From NCBI GenBank assembly GCA_049976445.1, contig JBMFIF010000002.1, positions 7,530-71,529 on the forward strand: a stretch of DNA of 64,000 bases. Reading direction: 5' to 3'. The translations under genes and the position numbers were made by a program. Below are positions 7,818 through 17,391 of the stretch, piece after piece. The notes beneath the pieces are model-generated. The model saw only the letters and a list, made by a program, of their open reading frames with translations. It made no database searches and was not told where the DNA came from. Every line of letters starts with the position of its first letter. Positions within the stretch are counted from its first letter, which is position 1. This DNA is from JAVZOV01 sp049976445 (GTDB lineage: Archaea > Thermoproteota > Thermoprotei > Gearchaeales > WAQG01).

Positions 7818-10028
7818 ATGGCTTCAAGTAGAGAAATTGAACTTGTAGTAATGGAAGCAGAACCTGATAAAGTCGGCACAGGATACGCCTCAATGAGCAG
7901 AAGAATTATGGGACAGTTAAACATAGTACCTGGTGATATTATAGAAATAGTAGGGAAACGCAACACTTATGCAATAGCATGGCCGCTCCGTTTTGACGAT
8001 AATAGAACAATAATTAGAATAGATGGAATAATAAGAAGGAATGCAGGCGTATCAATAGGCGATACTGTTAAAGTACATCCTGCAACACTTAAACCTGCCG
8101 CAAAAGTTACTCTCGCACCGCTAGATTCAAGAATACCTGAAGACTTACTTCATCACACACGCTCGAGAATTTATGAACGAGCACTCTCGCAATCAATACC
8201 TGTGAATAGAGGTGATGTAATACAAATACCAGTGGGATTAGGTGGTAGAATAAATCTAATGATAGTATCGATAGTTCCAGGCCCATCAGGAATAATTACC
8301 GATTCTACTGAAATCACTATCAGATCTGAACCTGTGAAAGAAGAAGAAGTGATGGTAGCAAGAGTTACATTTGAAGATATAGGAGATTTAGAAGAAGCAA
8401 AGATGCGTATTAGAGAAATCGTAGAACTACCATTAAAACACCCCGAACTTTTCAAAAGATTAGGAATCGATCCACCGAGGGGAGTATTACTTTATGGTCC
8501 TCCTGGAACTGGTAAAACATTGTTAGCAAAAGCAGTAGCCAGTGAATCTGGAGCACACTTTATAACCATAAATGGTCCTGAAATCATGAGTAAGTTTTAT
8601 GGTGAATCAGAGGCAAGATTAAGGGAGGTATTCAGAGAAGCTGAAGAAAACGCGCCATCAATCATCTTCATTGACGAGCTAGACGCCATAGCTCCTAAAA
8701 GAAGTGAGGTTACTGGTGAAGTAGAAAAAAGAGTTGTAGCACAATTATTAGCATTAATGGATGGTATGAAAGGAAGAGGACAAGTTATAGTCATAGGTGC
8801 TACGAACAGACCTGACGCTATAGACCCAGCCCTCAGAAGACCTGGAAGATTCGATAGAGAAATAGCCATAGGAATGCCAGACAAAAGGGCACGTAAAGAA
8901 ATATTCTTGGTGCACACTAGAAATATGCCATTAGATAATGATGTAAATTTAGATGAACTAGCTCAAATAACACACGGTTTTACCGGAGCTGATATAGCAG
9001 CGTTATGCAGAGAAGCTGCAATGAACGCGTTAAGAAGATTCTTACCTAAAATAAACCTTGACGCAGAAACAATACCCCCAGAAGTACTTCAAGAATTAAA
9101 AGTCACGATGGCAGATTTTGAATCTGCAATGAGGGATGTTCCGCCATCAGTACTAAGAGAAGTTCTTATAGAAGTCCCTGAAGTCCACTGGGAGGATATA
9201 GGTGGAATGAATGAAGTAAAACAACTTCTTAGGGAAGCTGTCGAATTACCGATCAAGAATCCGGAGATATTCGAAGAGGCAGGCATAAGACCACCAAGAG
9301 GTATACTACTATTTGGTCCTCCTGGAACTGGTAAAACATTGTTAGCAAAAGCAGTAGCAACAGAGAGTGAAGCAAACTTTATAGCAGTTAGAGGTCCAGA
9401 ACTATTAAGTAAATGGGTTGGTGAATCTGAAAAAGGCATCAGGGAAGTATTTAAGAAAGCAAGACAAGCGGCCCCATGTATAGTGTTCTTTGATGAAATC
9501 GACGCGATCGCCCCTGCAAGAGGTCTAAGGAGCGGTGATTCCGGAGTTACGGAAAGGATGGTGAACCAACTTTTAACTGAAATGGATGGGTTGCAGACAT
9601 TAAAGAATGTTGTAGTTATTGGCGCTACGAACAGATTAGATATAATAGACCCTGCATTGCTTAGACCTGGTAGGTTCGATAGAGTAATATTTGTTCCACC
9701 GCCAGATCTGAAAGCACGTATCGAAATATTTAAAGTACACACTAAGAAAATGAAACTGGCAGATGATGTTAATATAGAAGAATTAGCACTCAGAACTGAA
9801 GGATATACTGGAGCTGATATAGAAGCAGTATGCAGAGAAGCGGCCATGGAGGCAATAAGGGAAGGTGCACGCCCTGTAAAAGTAGCTGCAAGACATTTTG
9901 AAAAAGCTTTAAAGAATGTTCCACCAAGTGTATCTCAGGATGATCTAAAATACTACATGGAAGTTTATAATCAATTCAGAAAATCATCAAGACAACCTGA
10001 AAAGAAGCCAGTCGGAATATACATGTGA
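7818..10028 (+). CDS. cdc48: CDC48/VAT-type AAA ATPase
   Basis: 736 residues with the full CDC48 architecture: an N-terminal double-psi barrel and adaptor domain (1 to about 190), then two AAA modules. Walker A GPPGTGKT is at 227-234 in D1 and 500-507 in D2; Walker B is FIDELDAIAP in D1 and FFDEIDAIAP in D2, each with its arginine-finger region. It is a hexameric unfoldase that feeds proteins to the archaeal proteasome. A short basic tail ends in a hydrophobic-Tyr element (VGIYM), resembling the HbYX-type proteasome-docking tail. A 45-nt stretch around Walker A is identical in D1 and D2. The gene appears monocistronic. Confidence 0.95.
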   Translation: MASSREIELVVMEAEPDKVGTGYASMSRRIMGQLNIVPGDIIEIVGKRNTYAIAWPLRFDDNRTIIRIDGIIRRNAGVSIGDTVKVHPATLKPAAKVTLAPLDSRIPEDLLHHTRSRIYERALSQSIPVNRGDVIQIPVGLGGRINLMIVSIVPGPSGIITDSTEITIRSEPVKEEEVMVARVTFEDIGDLEEAKMRIREIVELPLKHPELFKRLGIDPPRGVLLYGPPGTGKTLLAKAVASESGAHFITINGPEIMSKFYGESEARLREVFREAEENAPSIIFIDELDAIAPKRSEVTGEVEKRVVAQLLALMDGMKGRGQVIVIGATNRPDAIDPALRRPGRFDREIAIGMPDKRARKEIFLVHTRNMPLDNDVNLDELAQITHGFTGADIAALCREAAMNALRRFLPKINLDAETIPPEVLQELKVTMADFESAMRDVPPSVLREVLIEVPEVHWEDIGGMNEVKQLLREAVELPIKNPEIFEEAGIRPPRGILLFGPPGTGKTLLAKAVATESEANFIAVRGPELLSKWVGESEKGIREVFKKARQAAPCIVFFDEIDAIAPARGLRSGDSGVTERMVNQLLTEMDGLQTLKNVVVIGATNRLDIIDPALLRPGRFDRVIFVPPPDLKARIEIFKVHTKKMKLADDVNIEELALRTEGYTGADIEAVCREAAMEAIREGARPVKVAARHFEKALKNVPPSVSQDDLKYYMEVYNQFRKSSRQPEKKPVGIYM
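8495..8539 (+). repeat. D1 copy of a 45-nt exact internal repeat in cdc48
   Basis: Identical base for base to 9314-9358 and exactly 819 nt (273 codons) away, in frame. It spans Walker A and the following helix (GPPGTGKTLLAKAVA). Flanking codons differ between D1 and D2. Confidence 0.9.
9314..9358 (+). repeat. D2 copy of a 45-nt exact internal repeat in cdc48
   Basis: Second copy of the repeat at 8495-8539. Identity at every synonymous position over 14 codons is more than protein constraint alone demands and suggests recent gene conversion between the two AAA modules. Confidence 0.9.
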
Positions 10029-10060
10029 AAGTATTCTATTTCATTTTATTTAGAAATTAT

Positions 10061-10265
10061 GTGCTTTGTTGCATAATTCGTGCATGATTTTGTGGAGCGT
10101 TTCACACATTCCCCCAAATTTCATGATACTTACTGATGTGGTTTTATGTATGCTAGTTAGGAGTACTCATTAAAATTGTGAGAAAACATCATCAAACTCT
10201 CAACACACAAGAATCCTATACATAAAAAACACATCAAAAACACATCAGAATTATGCAACAAAGCA
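10061..10265. mobile_element. MITE-like element with 17-bp inverted ends and 7-bp target duplication
   Basis: GCTTTGTTGCATAATTC at 10063-10079 is exactly inverted at 10248-10264. The element is flanked by direct AAATTAT copies at 10054-10060 and 10266-10272, as expected for a target-site duplication. The ~205-bp interior has no long reading frame but shows further partial inverted symmetry (TGATGTG near the left, CACATCA near the right). It fills the gap between cdc48 and the next gene. The TGTTGCA core of the ends recalls IS6-family termini, but the parent transposase is not in the window. Related single ends occur at 58229-58245 and possibly 5246-5263. Confidence 0.7.
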
Positions 10266-10415
10266 AAATTATAAAAAGAATTTCGTAGAACTTAGTTTGT
10301 GAAAATATTCTTAGATAGCAAAATTTTAATATGCTTATCCTGACCTTATTATCATTTTATTATATCTTAAAAATATTTAAGTAGCGCACCATATTAGTTA
10401 TCGTTGGTGAGGATA

Positions 10416-11786
10416 TTGGATGTTTATGGTAAGAAGCGAAAACGGGTTGTGATAATGGGTGCTGCAGGTCGAGATTTTCATAATTATAATATTCTTTATC
10501 GTAATAATACAGATTACGAAGTTGTTGCGTTTACTGCAACACAGATACCGGGCATTGCTGGTCGTAAATATCCACCTGAATTAGCTGGCCCACTTTATCC
10601 TCAAGGAATACCTATTATGAGCGAAAATGAATTATCTCAAATAATAAAAAAGTATAATGTTGACGAAGCTGTATTTTCGTACAGTGATGTGCTTTATAAT
10701 GACATAATGCATAAATCTTCAATAGTGTTGAGTTCCGGAGCGAACTTTAAGCTGATAGCTCCAGAAAAAACCATGATAAAGTCGAATAAACCTGTTATAG
10801 CAGTTACTGCTTCGCGTACTGGTGCTGGAAAAAGTACAGTGTCTCGTAAGCTTGTCTCGCTGTTTAAGGAAGAAGGAATACGTATTGTAGTTGTGAGACA
10901 TCCTATGCCTTATGGAGACCTTTTAAATAGTGTTGTTATAAGACTTGAAAAGCTTGAAGATTTAGATAGATTAAATCTAACAATAGAAGAGAGGGAGGAG
11001 TTTGAACATTACATGAAAATGGGTATTGTAGCATATGAAGGTGTTGATTATGAAAAAATACTTAAGAACGCTGAAAGCGAGGCTGACATAATTATTTGGG
11101 ATGGAGGAAATAATGATACACCATTTTATAAGCCAGATCTTTACATAACAGTGGTCGACCCTACCAGACCAGGGCATGAAACGGGCTCGTATCCTGGAGA
11201 AATAAATGTTATGATGGCTGATTTAATAGTAATCAGTAAGATTAATACTGCAAAACCTGATGATGTAGATACTGTAGAGAAAAATGTGCGTAAGCTTAAT
11301 CCTAAGGCTACTATAGTTAAAGCAAAATTTGAAATTTCGGTTGACAACCCTCAAATGATAAAAGGTAAGAAAGTTGTAGTTGTTGAGGATGGGCCTTCTG
11401 TAACGCATGGTCACATGCCCTTTGGAGCTGGTTACATTGCTGCAAAACAATATGGGGCTTCAGAAATTGTTGATCCTAAACCATATGCACAAGGCATATT
11501 TAAAGAAATCTATGAAATGTATAAACATACAGCCAATGTAGTACCAACAATAGGTTATGGTGCAGAACAAATGAAACAGTTACAAGAATTCATTAATAAA
11601 ATACCTGGGGATACAGTAATATTGGGGTCGCCATCAGATATAAGCCGATATCTCAAGTTAAATAAGCCTGTTGTTCATGTAAAATATGAGATGGTTGATG
11701 TAGGAGAACCAAACTTCAGCTCTATAATAAAACAATGGATAGCTAAAAAAATTAAGAAAGCAAAATTGATAGCTTCTCAGTCATGA
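10416..11786 (+). CDS. cpgS: Cyclic 2,3-diphosphoglycerate synthetase-like P-loop protein
   Basis: About 456 residues, the length of archaeal cPGS/COG2403 proteins. The N-terminus has the VVIMGAAGRDFHNYN signature. The central P-loop is TASRTGAGKSTVS, followed by a Mg/nucleotide segment IIIWDGGNND. The characterised Methanothermus enzyme makes cyclic 2,3-diphosphoglycerate, a thermolyte; many crenarchaeal homologs are untested, so the substrate is uncertain. I chose TTG at 10416 because GGTGA lies 5 nt before it; TTG 10404 and GTG 10407 are in frame but overlap that signal. A MITE-like element occupies the upstream intergenic region. Confidence 0.75.
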   Translation: MDVYGKKRKRVVIMGAAGRDFHNYNILYRNNTDYEVVAFTATQIPGIAGRKYPPELAGPLYPQGIPIMSENELSQIIKKYNVDEAVFSYSDVLYNDIMHKSSIVLSSGANFKLIAPEKTMIKSNKPVIAVTASRTGAGKSTVSRKLVSLFKEEGIRIVVVRHPMPYGDLLNSVVIRLEKLEDLDRLNLTIEEREEFEHYMKMGIVAYEGVDYEKILKNAESEADIIIWDGGNNDTPFYKPDLYITVVDPTRPGHETGSYPGEINVMMADLIVISKINTAKPDDVDTVEKNVRKLNPKATIVKAKFEISVDNPQMIKGKKVVVVEDGPSVTHGHMPFGAGYIAAKQYGASEIVDPKPYAQGIFKEIYEMYKHTANVVPTIGYGAEQMKQLQEFINKIPGDTVILGSPSDISRYLKLNKPVVHVKYEMVDVGEPNFSSIIKQWIAKKIKKAKLIASQS

Positions 11787-11825
11787 AAATCTCTTTTCGA
11801 TTGTAATAATTTTTAGTAATTGCTC

Positions 11826-12149
11826 TTAAATTTTTGGTTTGTAAATAGGATTCCTATCATCATGTGCTATAAGCTCTACAGCACCCTCACTTTCGAGTCT
11901 TTTAAGTAACCTTTTTGCCTCCCCCATTTTCACACTAAATTGGCTGGAGATCACCCATGGAGACAAATATTTAAAATTCTTTAACTCCGCTTTTACCCTG
12001 CCCATCAATGATGTGTCAACGATTGCTGTAGTAGTTTTGCTCTCTTTCTTTGTTTCTTTGACTTCTTTAGCTTTTTTCTCCTTCTTCATCTGTTCTTTTA
12101 GCTGTTCTTTCTCAAGTTGTTTTATACTTTTCTTTCCTTTACCTCCCAT
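11826..12149 (-). CDS. rps25e: Small ribosomal subunit protein eS25
   Basis: 107 residues. A lysine-rich N-terminal extension (about 1-45) precedes a winged-helix eS25 fold (YLSPWVISSQFSVKMGEAKRLLKRLESEGAVELI), ending with the typical NPIYKP. It is a component of the 30S subunit shared by archaea and eukaryotes and found mainly in TACK-group archaea, which supports the taxonomic reading. The start ATG follows GGGAG. hjc lies upstream on the same strand with a 25-nt gap. Confidence 0.92.
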   Translation of the reverse strand: MGGKGKKSIKQLEKEQLKEQMKKEKKAKEVKETKKESKTTTAIVDTSLMGRVKAELKNFKYLSPWVISSQFSVKMGEAKRLLKRLESEGAVELIAHDDRNPIYKPKI

Positions 12150-12174
12150 ATTACTCCCTTAATTATTTAGACGA

Positions 12175-12579
12175 TCACGTAAATAAGCTTATTTCTTCAT
12201 CAGAAAGAGGCGACCATGTACTCTTCATCTCTGAATTTATTACATAATCTCGTATCTCGTTCATTTTAATAAAAACCCACTTGCGTGCTTTAGTAAACCG
12301 TACAGCACCTACAGCTTCTCTTATAGGATAGTAAGAAAAATATTCTAACCAATCATAAAGCCTCTTAACCTGTTCTCTAGGTATTTTAACGTTATTGTTT
12401 TTGGTGGTCTTAACCTCAAAGAATACTATTCTGTTATTTTTTGTGGCGAAACCATCAACGATGGAAGCTGGTATTCTACGTCCTTTCCAACCAAATTTTG
12501 AAAGATATAAAAACAGATCGCGTTCTCCACGCTTACCCTTATATTTTCCGCTTACTTTCTTTAGGCTCCGTTTTTTCAT
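12175..12579 (-). CDS. hjc: Archaeal Holliday junction resolvase Hjc
   Basis: 134 residues with the archaeal Hjc nuclease core: an N-terminal GERDLFLYL helix with the catalytic Glu, then RRIPASIVDGFA, and FFEVKTTK carrying the E-x-K residues. It cleaves four-way DNA junctions during recombination as a homodimer. The basic N-terminal extension KKRSLKKVSGKYKGKRG probably contacts DNA. It is transcribed with eS25 and lies divergent from ileS, whose start is only 81 nt away. Confidence 0.88.
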   Translation of the reverse strand: MKKRSLKKVSGKYKGKRGERDLFLYLSKFGWKGRRIPASIVDGFATKNNRIVFFEVKTTKNNNVKIPREQVKRLYDWLEYFSYYPIREAVGAVRFTKARKWVFIKMNEIRDYVINSEMKSTWSPLSDEEISLFT

Positions 12580-12660
12580 GTCAGCACTATGTTTAAATAA
12601 TGCTTAAACTTAAATATTCTTTGTCTTTCAAAGATAAACTAGGTTTAGGTTGGATGCTCT

Positions 12661-15600
12661 ATGGGCAGGATAAATCAACTACCCCAAAAATATACGCCAG
12701 TTAATTATGAGCTAGAGATCTTTGACTTTTGGGATAAAAATAACGTCTATCACAAAGTTGTGGAATCAAGAAAAAATAGACCGAAATTTTACTTTCTTGA
12801 TGGTCCTCCATATGTAACAAACCCTATACATGTGGGAACTGCATGGAACAAAATAATTAAAGATGCATTCCTCAGGTTTTACAGAATGAGAGGCTACATG
12901 GTTTGGGATAGACCTGGTTATGATATGCACGGATTACCAATAGAAGTTCAAGTCGAAAAAAACCTAGGATTAAAAACTAAGCGCGATATTTTAAAACTCG
13001 GCGTAGAAAAGTTCGTTAACGAATGCAGGGAATGGGCTTTAAAAAATCTGAAAATACAAGAAAGACAGTTCAAGGAACTGGGAGTTTGGATGGACTGGGA
13101 ACACCCTTACAGAACAATAGAAAATGAGTACATAGAAGCAGCATGGCTTTTTATAAAACGAAGTTCAGAAAAAGGATTACTTGAACATGGTGAAAAAGTT
13201 GTCTTCTGGTGTCCAAGATGCCAAACAGTACTTTCTGGATATGAAGTAACAGAAGAATATAGAGAGGTGAAAGATCCATCAATTTACGTAAAATTTAAAG
13301 CAAAAGAAATAAACGCAAATCTTCTCATATGGACAACTACGCCGTGGACATTACCTGGTAACGTAGCAGTAATGGTTCACCCAAAAGAAACTTATGTGAA
13401 AGCAAAAGATAAAAAAACTGGAGAAATCCTAATCGTCGCAAAGAAAAGACTTGAACCCATCGAAAAAGAAACTGGGGTAACTTTAGAAATAATTGATGAA
13501 TTCCCAGGTTCAAGACTCGAAGGCATTACATATGAACACCCACTTAGAGATCTTATTCCAATACAATCAGACCTAATCCATAAAGTTGTATTAAGTGAAG
13601 AATATGTAAGTATGGAGGAAGGAACTGGCTTAGTTCACTCTGCACCTGGTCATGGTAGAGAAGACTTTGAGGTCGGTATGAGATATAAACTCCCCGCACT
13701 AAGTCCTGTTGACGATGCTGGAATATTCACACTCGATGCTGGACGTTATTCTGGAATGTACGTTAAAGACGCTGACAAAATAATAATCGAGGATTTAAAA
13801 AATAAAGGAGCATTATTATATGCTGGCGAAATAATCCACAGGTATCCGCATTGTTGGCGATGTAAAACACCATTGATACAAAGATTATCTAAACAGTGGT
13901 TTATTACTGTGAGCAAAATTAAGGATGAATTGGTCAAGTTATCAGATCAACCAATATGGGTACCACAATGGGCCCTTGAAACTAGGTTTAAACCATGGTT
14001 ACGGAATGCACATGATTGGGCCATATCAAGACAAAGATATTGGGGAATCCCGTTACCAATATGGAAATGTGAATCGTGCGAACATAACATAGTAATAGGT
14101 TCGCTCGATGAACTAAAGAATTTAGCTATGTCAATACCGAATGAACCAATGGACTTACATAGACCATGGGTTGATAAGGTTACACTAAGATGTCCAAAAT
14201 GCGGTGGTCCAGCAAGAAGAGTACCTGATGTTATCGACGTATGGATAGATTCGGGAGTAGCTCCATGGGCTAGTTTAAAGTATCCATCAAAAAAGGAGGA
14301 TTGGGAATACTTAAAACCAGTCGATTTAGTAATAGAAGGACAAGATCAAATTAGAGGATGGTTTTATTCTCTCTTCACATCTGGATATATTACGTGGAAC
14401 ATACCAATCTATCGTAAAGTAATAATGCACGGTTTTGGTCTTGATGAGACAGGTAGAGCAATGCACAAAAGCTTAGGTAATGTAATCAATCCTGATGACG
14501 TGATTCCAAAGTATGGCCGCGATGCATTAAGATTATTCGAATTATCAAACGTGATATGGGAGGACCTAAGGTTTTCAATGAATGGTGTAAAAGAAGCATT
14601 CAGAACATTAGGCATAATATGGAACACATTCTATTTTGCATCATTATATATGAATCTTGATAAATTTGACCCCATAACGAACAATATAGATCGTTTAGGA
14701 AAATATCTACGTAATGAAGATAAATGGTTATTATCAAGATATCAGAAAATCATAAAATATATGACAGAAAGCATGGAAGAAGGTAGAATACATGACGCTG
14801 TCAGGACGATAATAAACTTTCTAGTGGAAGATGTCAGCCGATGGTATGTGAAATTAATAAGAAGAAGAGTTTGGATAGAACCTAATGATCCTGATAAACT
14901 TGCTGCTTATACAACACTATACACAGTATTGGAAGGATCATTAAGATTACTCGCACCTTATGTGCCGTTTATAACGGAGAAGATTTATCAATCGATGTTC
15001 CGTAATGCACAATCACCACTTAGCGTCCATATGCTAGACTGGCCCTCTCCTCGTGAAGACTTAATAAACGAGAAACTTGAAAGGTTGATGGATATAGCAA
15101 AACAAATCGTAACAGCATCAAGCATGGCAAGACAAACAAAGGGTATGAAATTAAGAAAACCAGTTCAAAGAGTTATAATAGTTTCTAAACAGAGTGAAGT
15201 CTTAGACACCATAGAAACTTATGAGAATATGTTAAAAACACAGATGAATACCAAAAACATCCTCCTGGCACAGAGTGAAGAAGTTGAGAAAAAATTAAAG
15301 ACAATAGAAGTCAAACTTAATCTTTCAAAAGCTGGGCCTATACTTAGAGAAAATGTAAATTCAGTAATCGAAGCATTAAAGAATATGAACGGGTGGGAAG
15401 TATTAGATGTTATAAACAAAAACGGATTCATAGAACTTAGTACTAAAAAAGGTGTAATTAAGCTTGACAAAGAAATGCTCATCTTTGAGGAAAAAGTTTC
15501 TGGTGACTTTGCAGTAGGACAATTCGATGGAGGATGGGTATATGTTGATTTAAGAATACCAAAAGAGCTTGAAGCGGAAGCTTTAGCAAGAGAGATAGTA

Positions 15601-15879
15601 AGGAGAGTACAAACAATGCGAAAACAGCTCAATCTACCAGTAGACGCTTTCATTAAGGTTCACATAGCAGTTCCAAGCCAAGATGAAACAGAATTACTTC
15701 GTAAAACAAGAAAATACATAGCAAGTGAAGTTCGAGCACGAAACCTCAGAATCTCCTTAAGAAAGCCAAGTAAAAAAATGAATCTAGTACAAGAATGGGA
15801 AATAGAAAACGATACGTATATCATTGGAATTTCACTTATAATAGAAAATCCTGCACTCCAAAACAAAGTTGAAGGATAA
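12661..15879 (+). CDS. ileS: Isoleucyl-tRNA synthetase
   Basis: 1072 residues, the usual length for the archaeal/eukaryotic-type enzyme. The HIGH-type motif appears as PIHVGT (55-60), the KMSKS-type loop as MHKSLGN (from about 601), and the CP1 editing domain lies between about 190 and 400 with WTTTPWTLPGN. Zinc-like clusters WCPRC and CPKCGGP are visible, along with a helical anticodon-binding region and C-terminal extension. It charges tRNA-Ile and hydrolyses Val-tRNA-Ile. The gene lies divergent from hjc, and the next gene starts 33 nt downstream. Confidence 0.97.
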   Translation: MGRINQLPQKYTPVNYELEIFDFWDKNNVYHKVVESRKNRPKFYFLDGPPYVTNPIHVGTAWNKIIKDAFLRFYRMRGYMVWDRPGYDMHGLPIEVQVEKNLGLKTKRDILKLGVEKFVNECREWALKNLKIQERQFKELGVWMDWEHPYRTIENEYIEAAWLFIKRSSEKGLLEHGEKVVFWCPRCQTVLSGYEVTEEYREVKDPSIYVKFKAKEINANLLIWTTTPWTLPGNVAVMVHPKETYVKAKDKKTGEILIVAKKRLEPIEKETGVTLEIIDEFPGSRLEGITYEHPLRDLIPIQSDLIHKVVLSEEYVSMEEGTGLVHSAPGHGREDFEVGMRYKLPALSPVDDAGIFTLDAGRYSGMYVKDADKIIIEDLKNKGALLYAGEIIHRYPHCWRCKTPLIQRLSKQWFITVSKIKDELVKLSDQPIWVPQWALETRFKPWLRNAHDWAISRQRYWGIPLPIWKCESCEHNIVIGSLDELKNLAMSIPNEPMDLHRPWVDKVTLRCPKCGGPARRVPDVIDVWIDSGVAPWASLKYPSKKEDWEYLKPVDLVIEGQDQIRGWFYSLFTSGYITWNIPIYRKVIMHGFGLDETGRAMHKSLGNVINPDDVIPKYGRDALRLFELSNVIWEDLRFSMNGVKEAFRTLGIIWNTFYFASLYMNLDKFDPITNNIDRLGKYLRNEDKWLLSRYQKIIKYMTESMEEGRIHDAVRTIINFLVEDVSRWYVKLIRRRVWIEPNDPDKLAAYTTLYTVLEGSLRLLAPYVPFITEKIYQSMFRNAQSPLSVHMLDWPSPREDLINEKLERLMDIAKQIVTASSMARQTKGMKLRKPVQRVIIVSKQSEVLDTIETYENMLKTQMNTKNILLAQSEEVEKKLKTIEVKLNLSKAGPILRENVNSVIEALKNMNGWEVLDVINKNGFIELSTKKGVIKLDKEMLIFEEKVSGDFAVGQFDGGWVYVDLRIPKELEAEALAREIVRRVQTMRKQLNLPVDAFIKVHIAVPSQDETELLRKTRKYIASEVRARNLRISLRKPSKKMNLVQEWEIENDTYIIGISLIIENPALQNKVEG

Positions 15880-15912
15880 TTTTTTATTTTTATAAAAACA
15901 TATTCAAGACAA

Positions 15913-16536
15913 ATGCTAAATGATTTAATAAGAAAAATACTTTGGGACCTAGCGCTAAAAAGAACTTTAAACAAAAATGACCTAGAAACATTAGGAATAA
16001 CTGATGAAAACAACCCGGCATTAATAATAAGCACAGCATTAAGAAACGGATTCCAACTTAACGAAATATTAGAAATATTAACATGGCAAAATTTTGAACT
16101 TATAGTAGCTGGAGTTTATGAACTAAATAATTTCACTACAATAAGAAACTTTCACTTCATGTCGCAAAATAAAAGAAATGAAATTGATATTATAGCAATC
16201 AGAGACAAATATGTTCACGTGATAGAGTGCAAGCATTGGATAAGAACTAGAATATCAAGCAATATATCACGTATTGTGAATAACCATTTATCAAAAACAC
16301 TACTCTTCAAAAACATTGCAGAAAAAATTTTAGCGCCATTAACCATAAACAAATCAATGATGATATTAATACCAGTAATAGTCATACCACCAAAAAGTGT
16401 GCCAGAAAACGTTTCAGGTATTCCAATTGTAACATTGTACCAATTACAAGATTTCATAAACAAATTTGAGGATTATATAGATGAAATCGAACATATACCA
16501 ATAAAAATTACAAAAGATGAGAGCCTTGTCCTTTAG
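15913..16536 (+). CDS. Restriction-endonuclease-fold protein of unknown role
   Basis: 207 residues. The central part carries a PD-(D/E)xK-like signature: NEIDIIAIRDKYVHVIECKHW around 95-115, giving Asp followed by E-x-K. The N-terminal ~65 residues form helices (LNKNDLETLGI, LNEILEILTW) that may bind DNA. This resembles archaeal Mrr/NERD-like predicted nucleases. It lies 33 nt after ileS and convergent with thg1. No methylase or other restriction gene is nearby, so a repair or housekeeping nuclease is more likely than restriction; the target is unknown. Confidence 0.65.
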   Translation: MLNDLIRKILWDLALKRTLNKNDLETLGITDENNPALIISTALRNGFQLNEILEILTWQNFELIVAGVYELNNFTTIRNFHFMSQNKRNEIDIIAIRDKYVHVIECKHWIRTRISSNISRIVNNHLSKTLLFKNIAEKILAPLTINKSMMILIPVIVIPPKSVPENVSGIPIVTLYQLQDFINKFEDYIDEIEHIPIKITKDESLVL

Positions 16537-16570
16537 GGCAATGAAGTATTGTAAAAATGAACGAATAACT

Positions 16571-17323
16571 TTATTCACGTTTTGACCATTGCAATAGCAA
16601 ATTCTGTATAAAAACTTGAGAATCCTTTTTAGTGAAGTCTATACTATACCTTGCTAACTTAATTCTAACAGCATGCACGATACTTCCTGTTAACTGATTT
16701 ACTCCTTCTTTAACATACTGCTCTCTAATTACAACAGTTCCAAATTTTTCCCAACTATCGATCGAATTAATGTCAATACCTAAAGTATATAATTTAGAAA
16801 CGATTTCTGGTCCCTTAACATTAGTTAAATCTTCATGGATGTATGCTTGTGCATATGAGTTCAAAAAATTTCTATATGAATGTGCTGATCTCCATATTAA
16901 ATAATTTATTATATCGTTTATACCATCAACCTTAACAATACGTCCATCAAAACCGATAGATCTTTTAGTAAGATCTTCTATTTTGTTAGCAAAGATTGAT
17001 GCTGTATACGATGCTGTTATGGTAAGCAATTTCTCAACTCTACCATTAAAAGGAACATTGCCCAAGTATAAGTAATTTATTTCGTCAGAGAATGTATAAG
17101 CAAGAACTACATTAAAACCAATATTTCTCATGAAATCCTCAACCACTTGTATCATCAGTTCGTGAAAGCGTTTATCGAATGGTTTTTTAAGATTAAGATC
17201 TTTAGCCAATTTATGAAAATTATTACCATCAACTCTTATTATAAATGGTGCATCTACACGTAATCCACTAAATATTTCTTTAGACCTAAAATATTGTTCT
17301 AAATAATTAAAATCAATTGTCAC
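16571..17323 (-). CDS. thg1: Thg1-like 3'-5' nucleotidyltransferase
   Basis: 250 residues. The metal-binding palm motifs are visible: RVDGNNFHK at 30-38 and FSDEINYLY near 78, plus the HxINN-equivalent region written as WRSAHSYRNFLNSYA. Eukaryotic Thg1 adds G-1 to tRNA-His; archaeal relatives add nucleotides in the 3'-5' direction opposite a template and can repair tRNA 5' ends. This copy keeps both catalytic Asp clusters. Which activity it has depends on whether the genomic tRNA-His gene encodes G-1, which is outside the window. Confidence 0.88.
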   Translation of the reverse strand: MTIDFNYLEQYFRSKEIFSGLRVDAPFIIRVDGNNFHKLAKDLNLKKPFDKRFHELMIQVVEDFMRNIGFNVVLAYTFSDEINYLYLGNVPFNGRVEKLLTITASYTASIFANKIEDLTKRSIGFDGRIVKVDGINDIINYLIWRSAHSYRNFLNSYAQAYIHEDLTNVKGPEIVSKLYTLGIDINSIDSWEKFGTVVIREQYVKEGVNQLTGSIVHAVRIKLARYSIDFTKKDSQVFIQNLLLQWSKRE

Positions 17324-17391
17324 AAAAATATTTACTCACTTCATCGATATTAATTTATTATAGTAGGTAGTAATATTGTTGTGATTAGCTA

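Noticed and set aside
9089..9847. 252-codon minus-strand frame inside cdc48
   Set aside because: Long antisense frames are expected opposite a gene with this codon bias; no family resemblance and no promoter.
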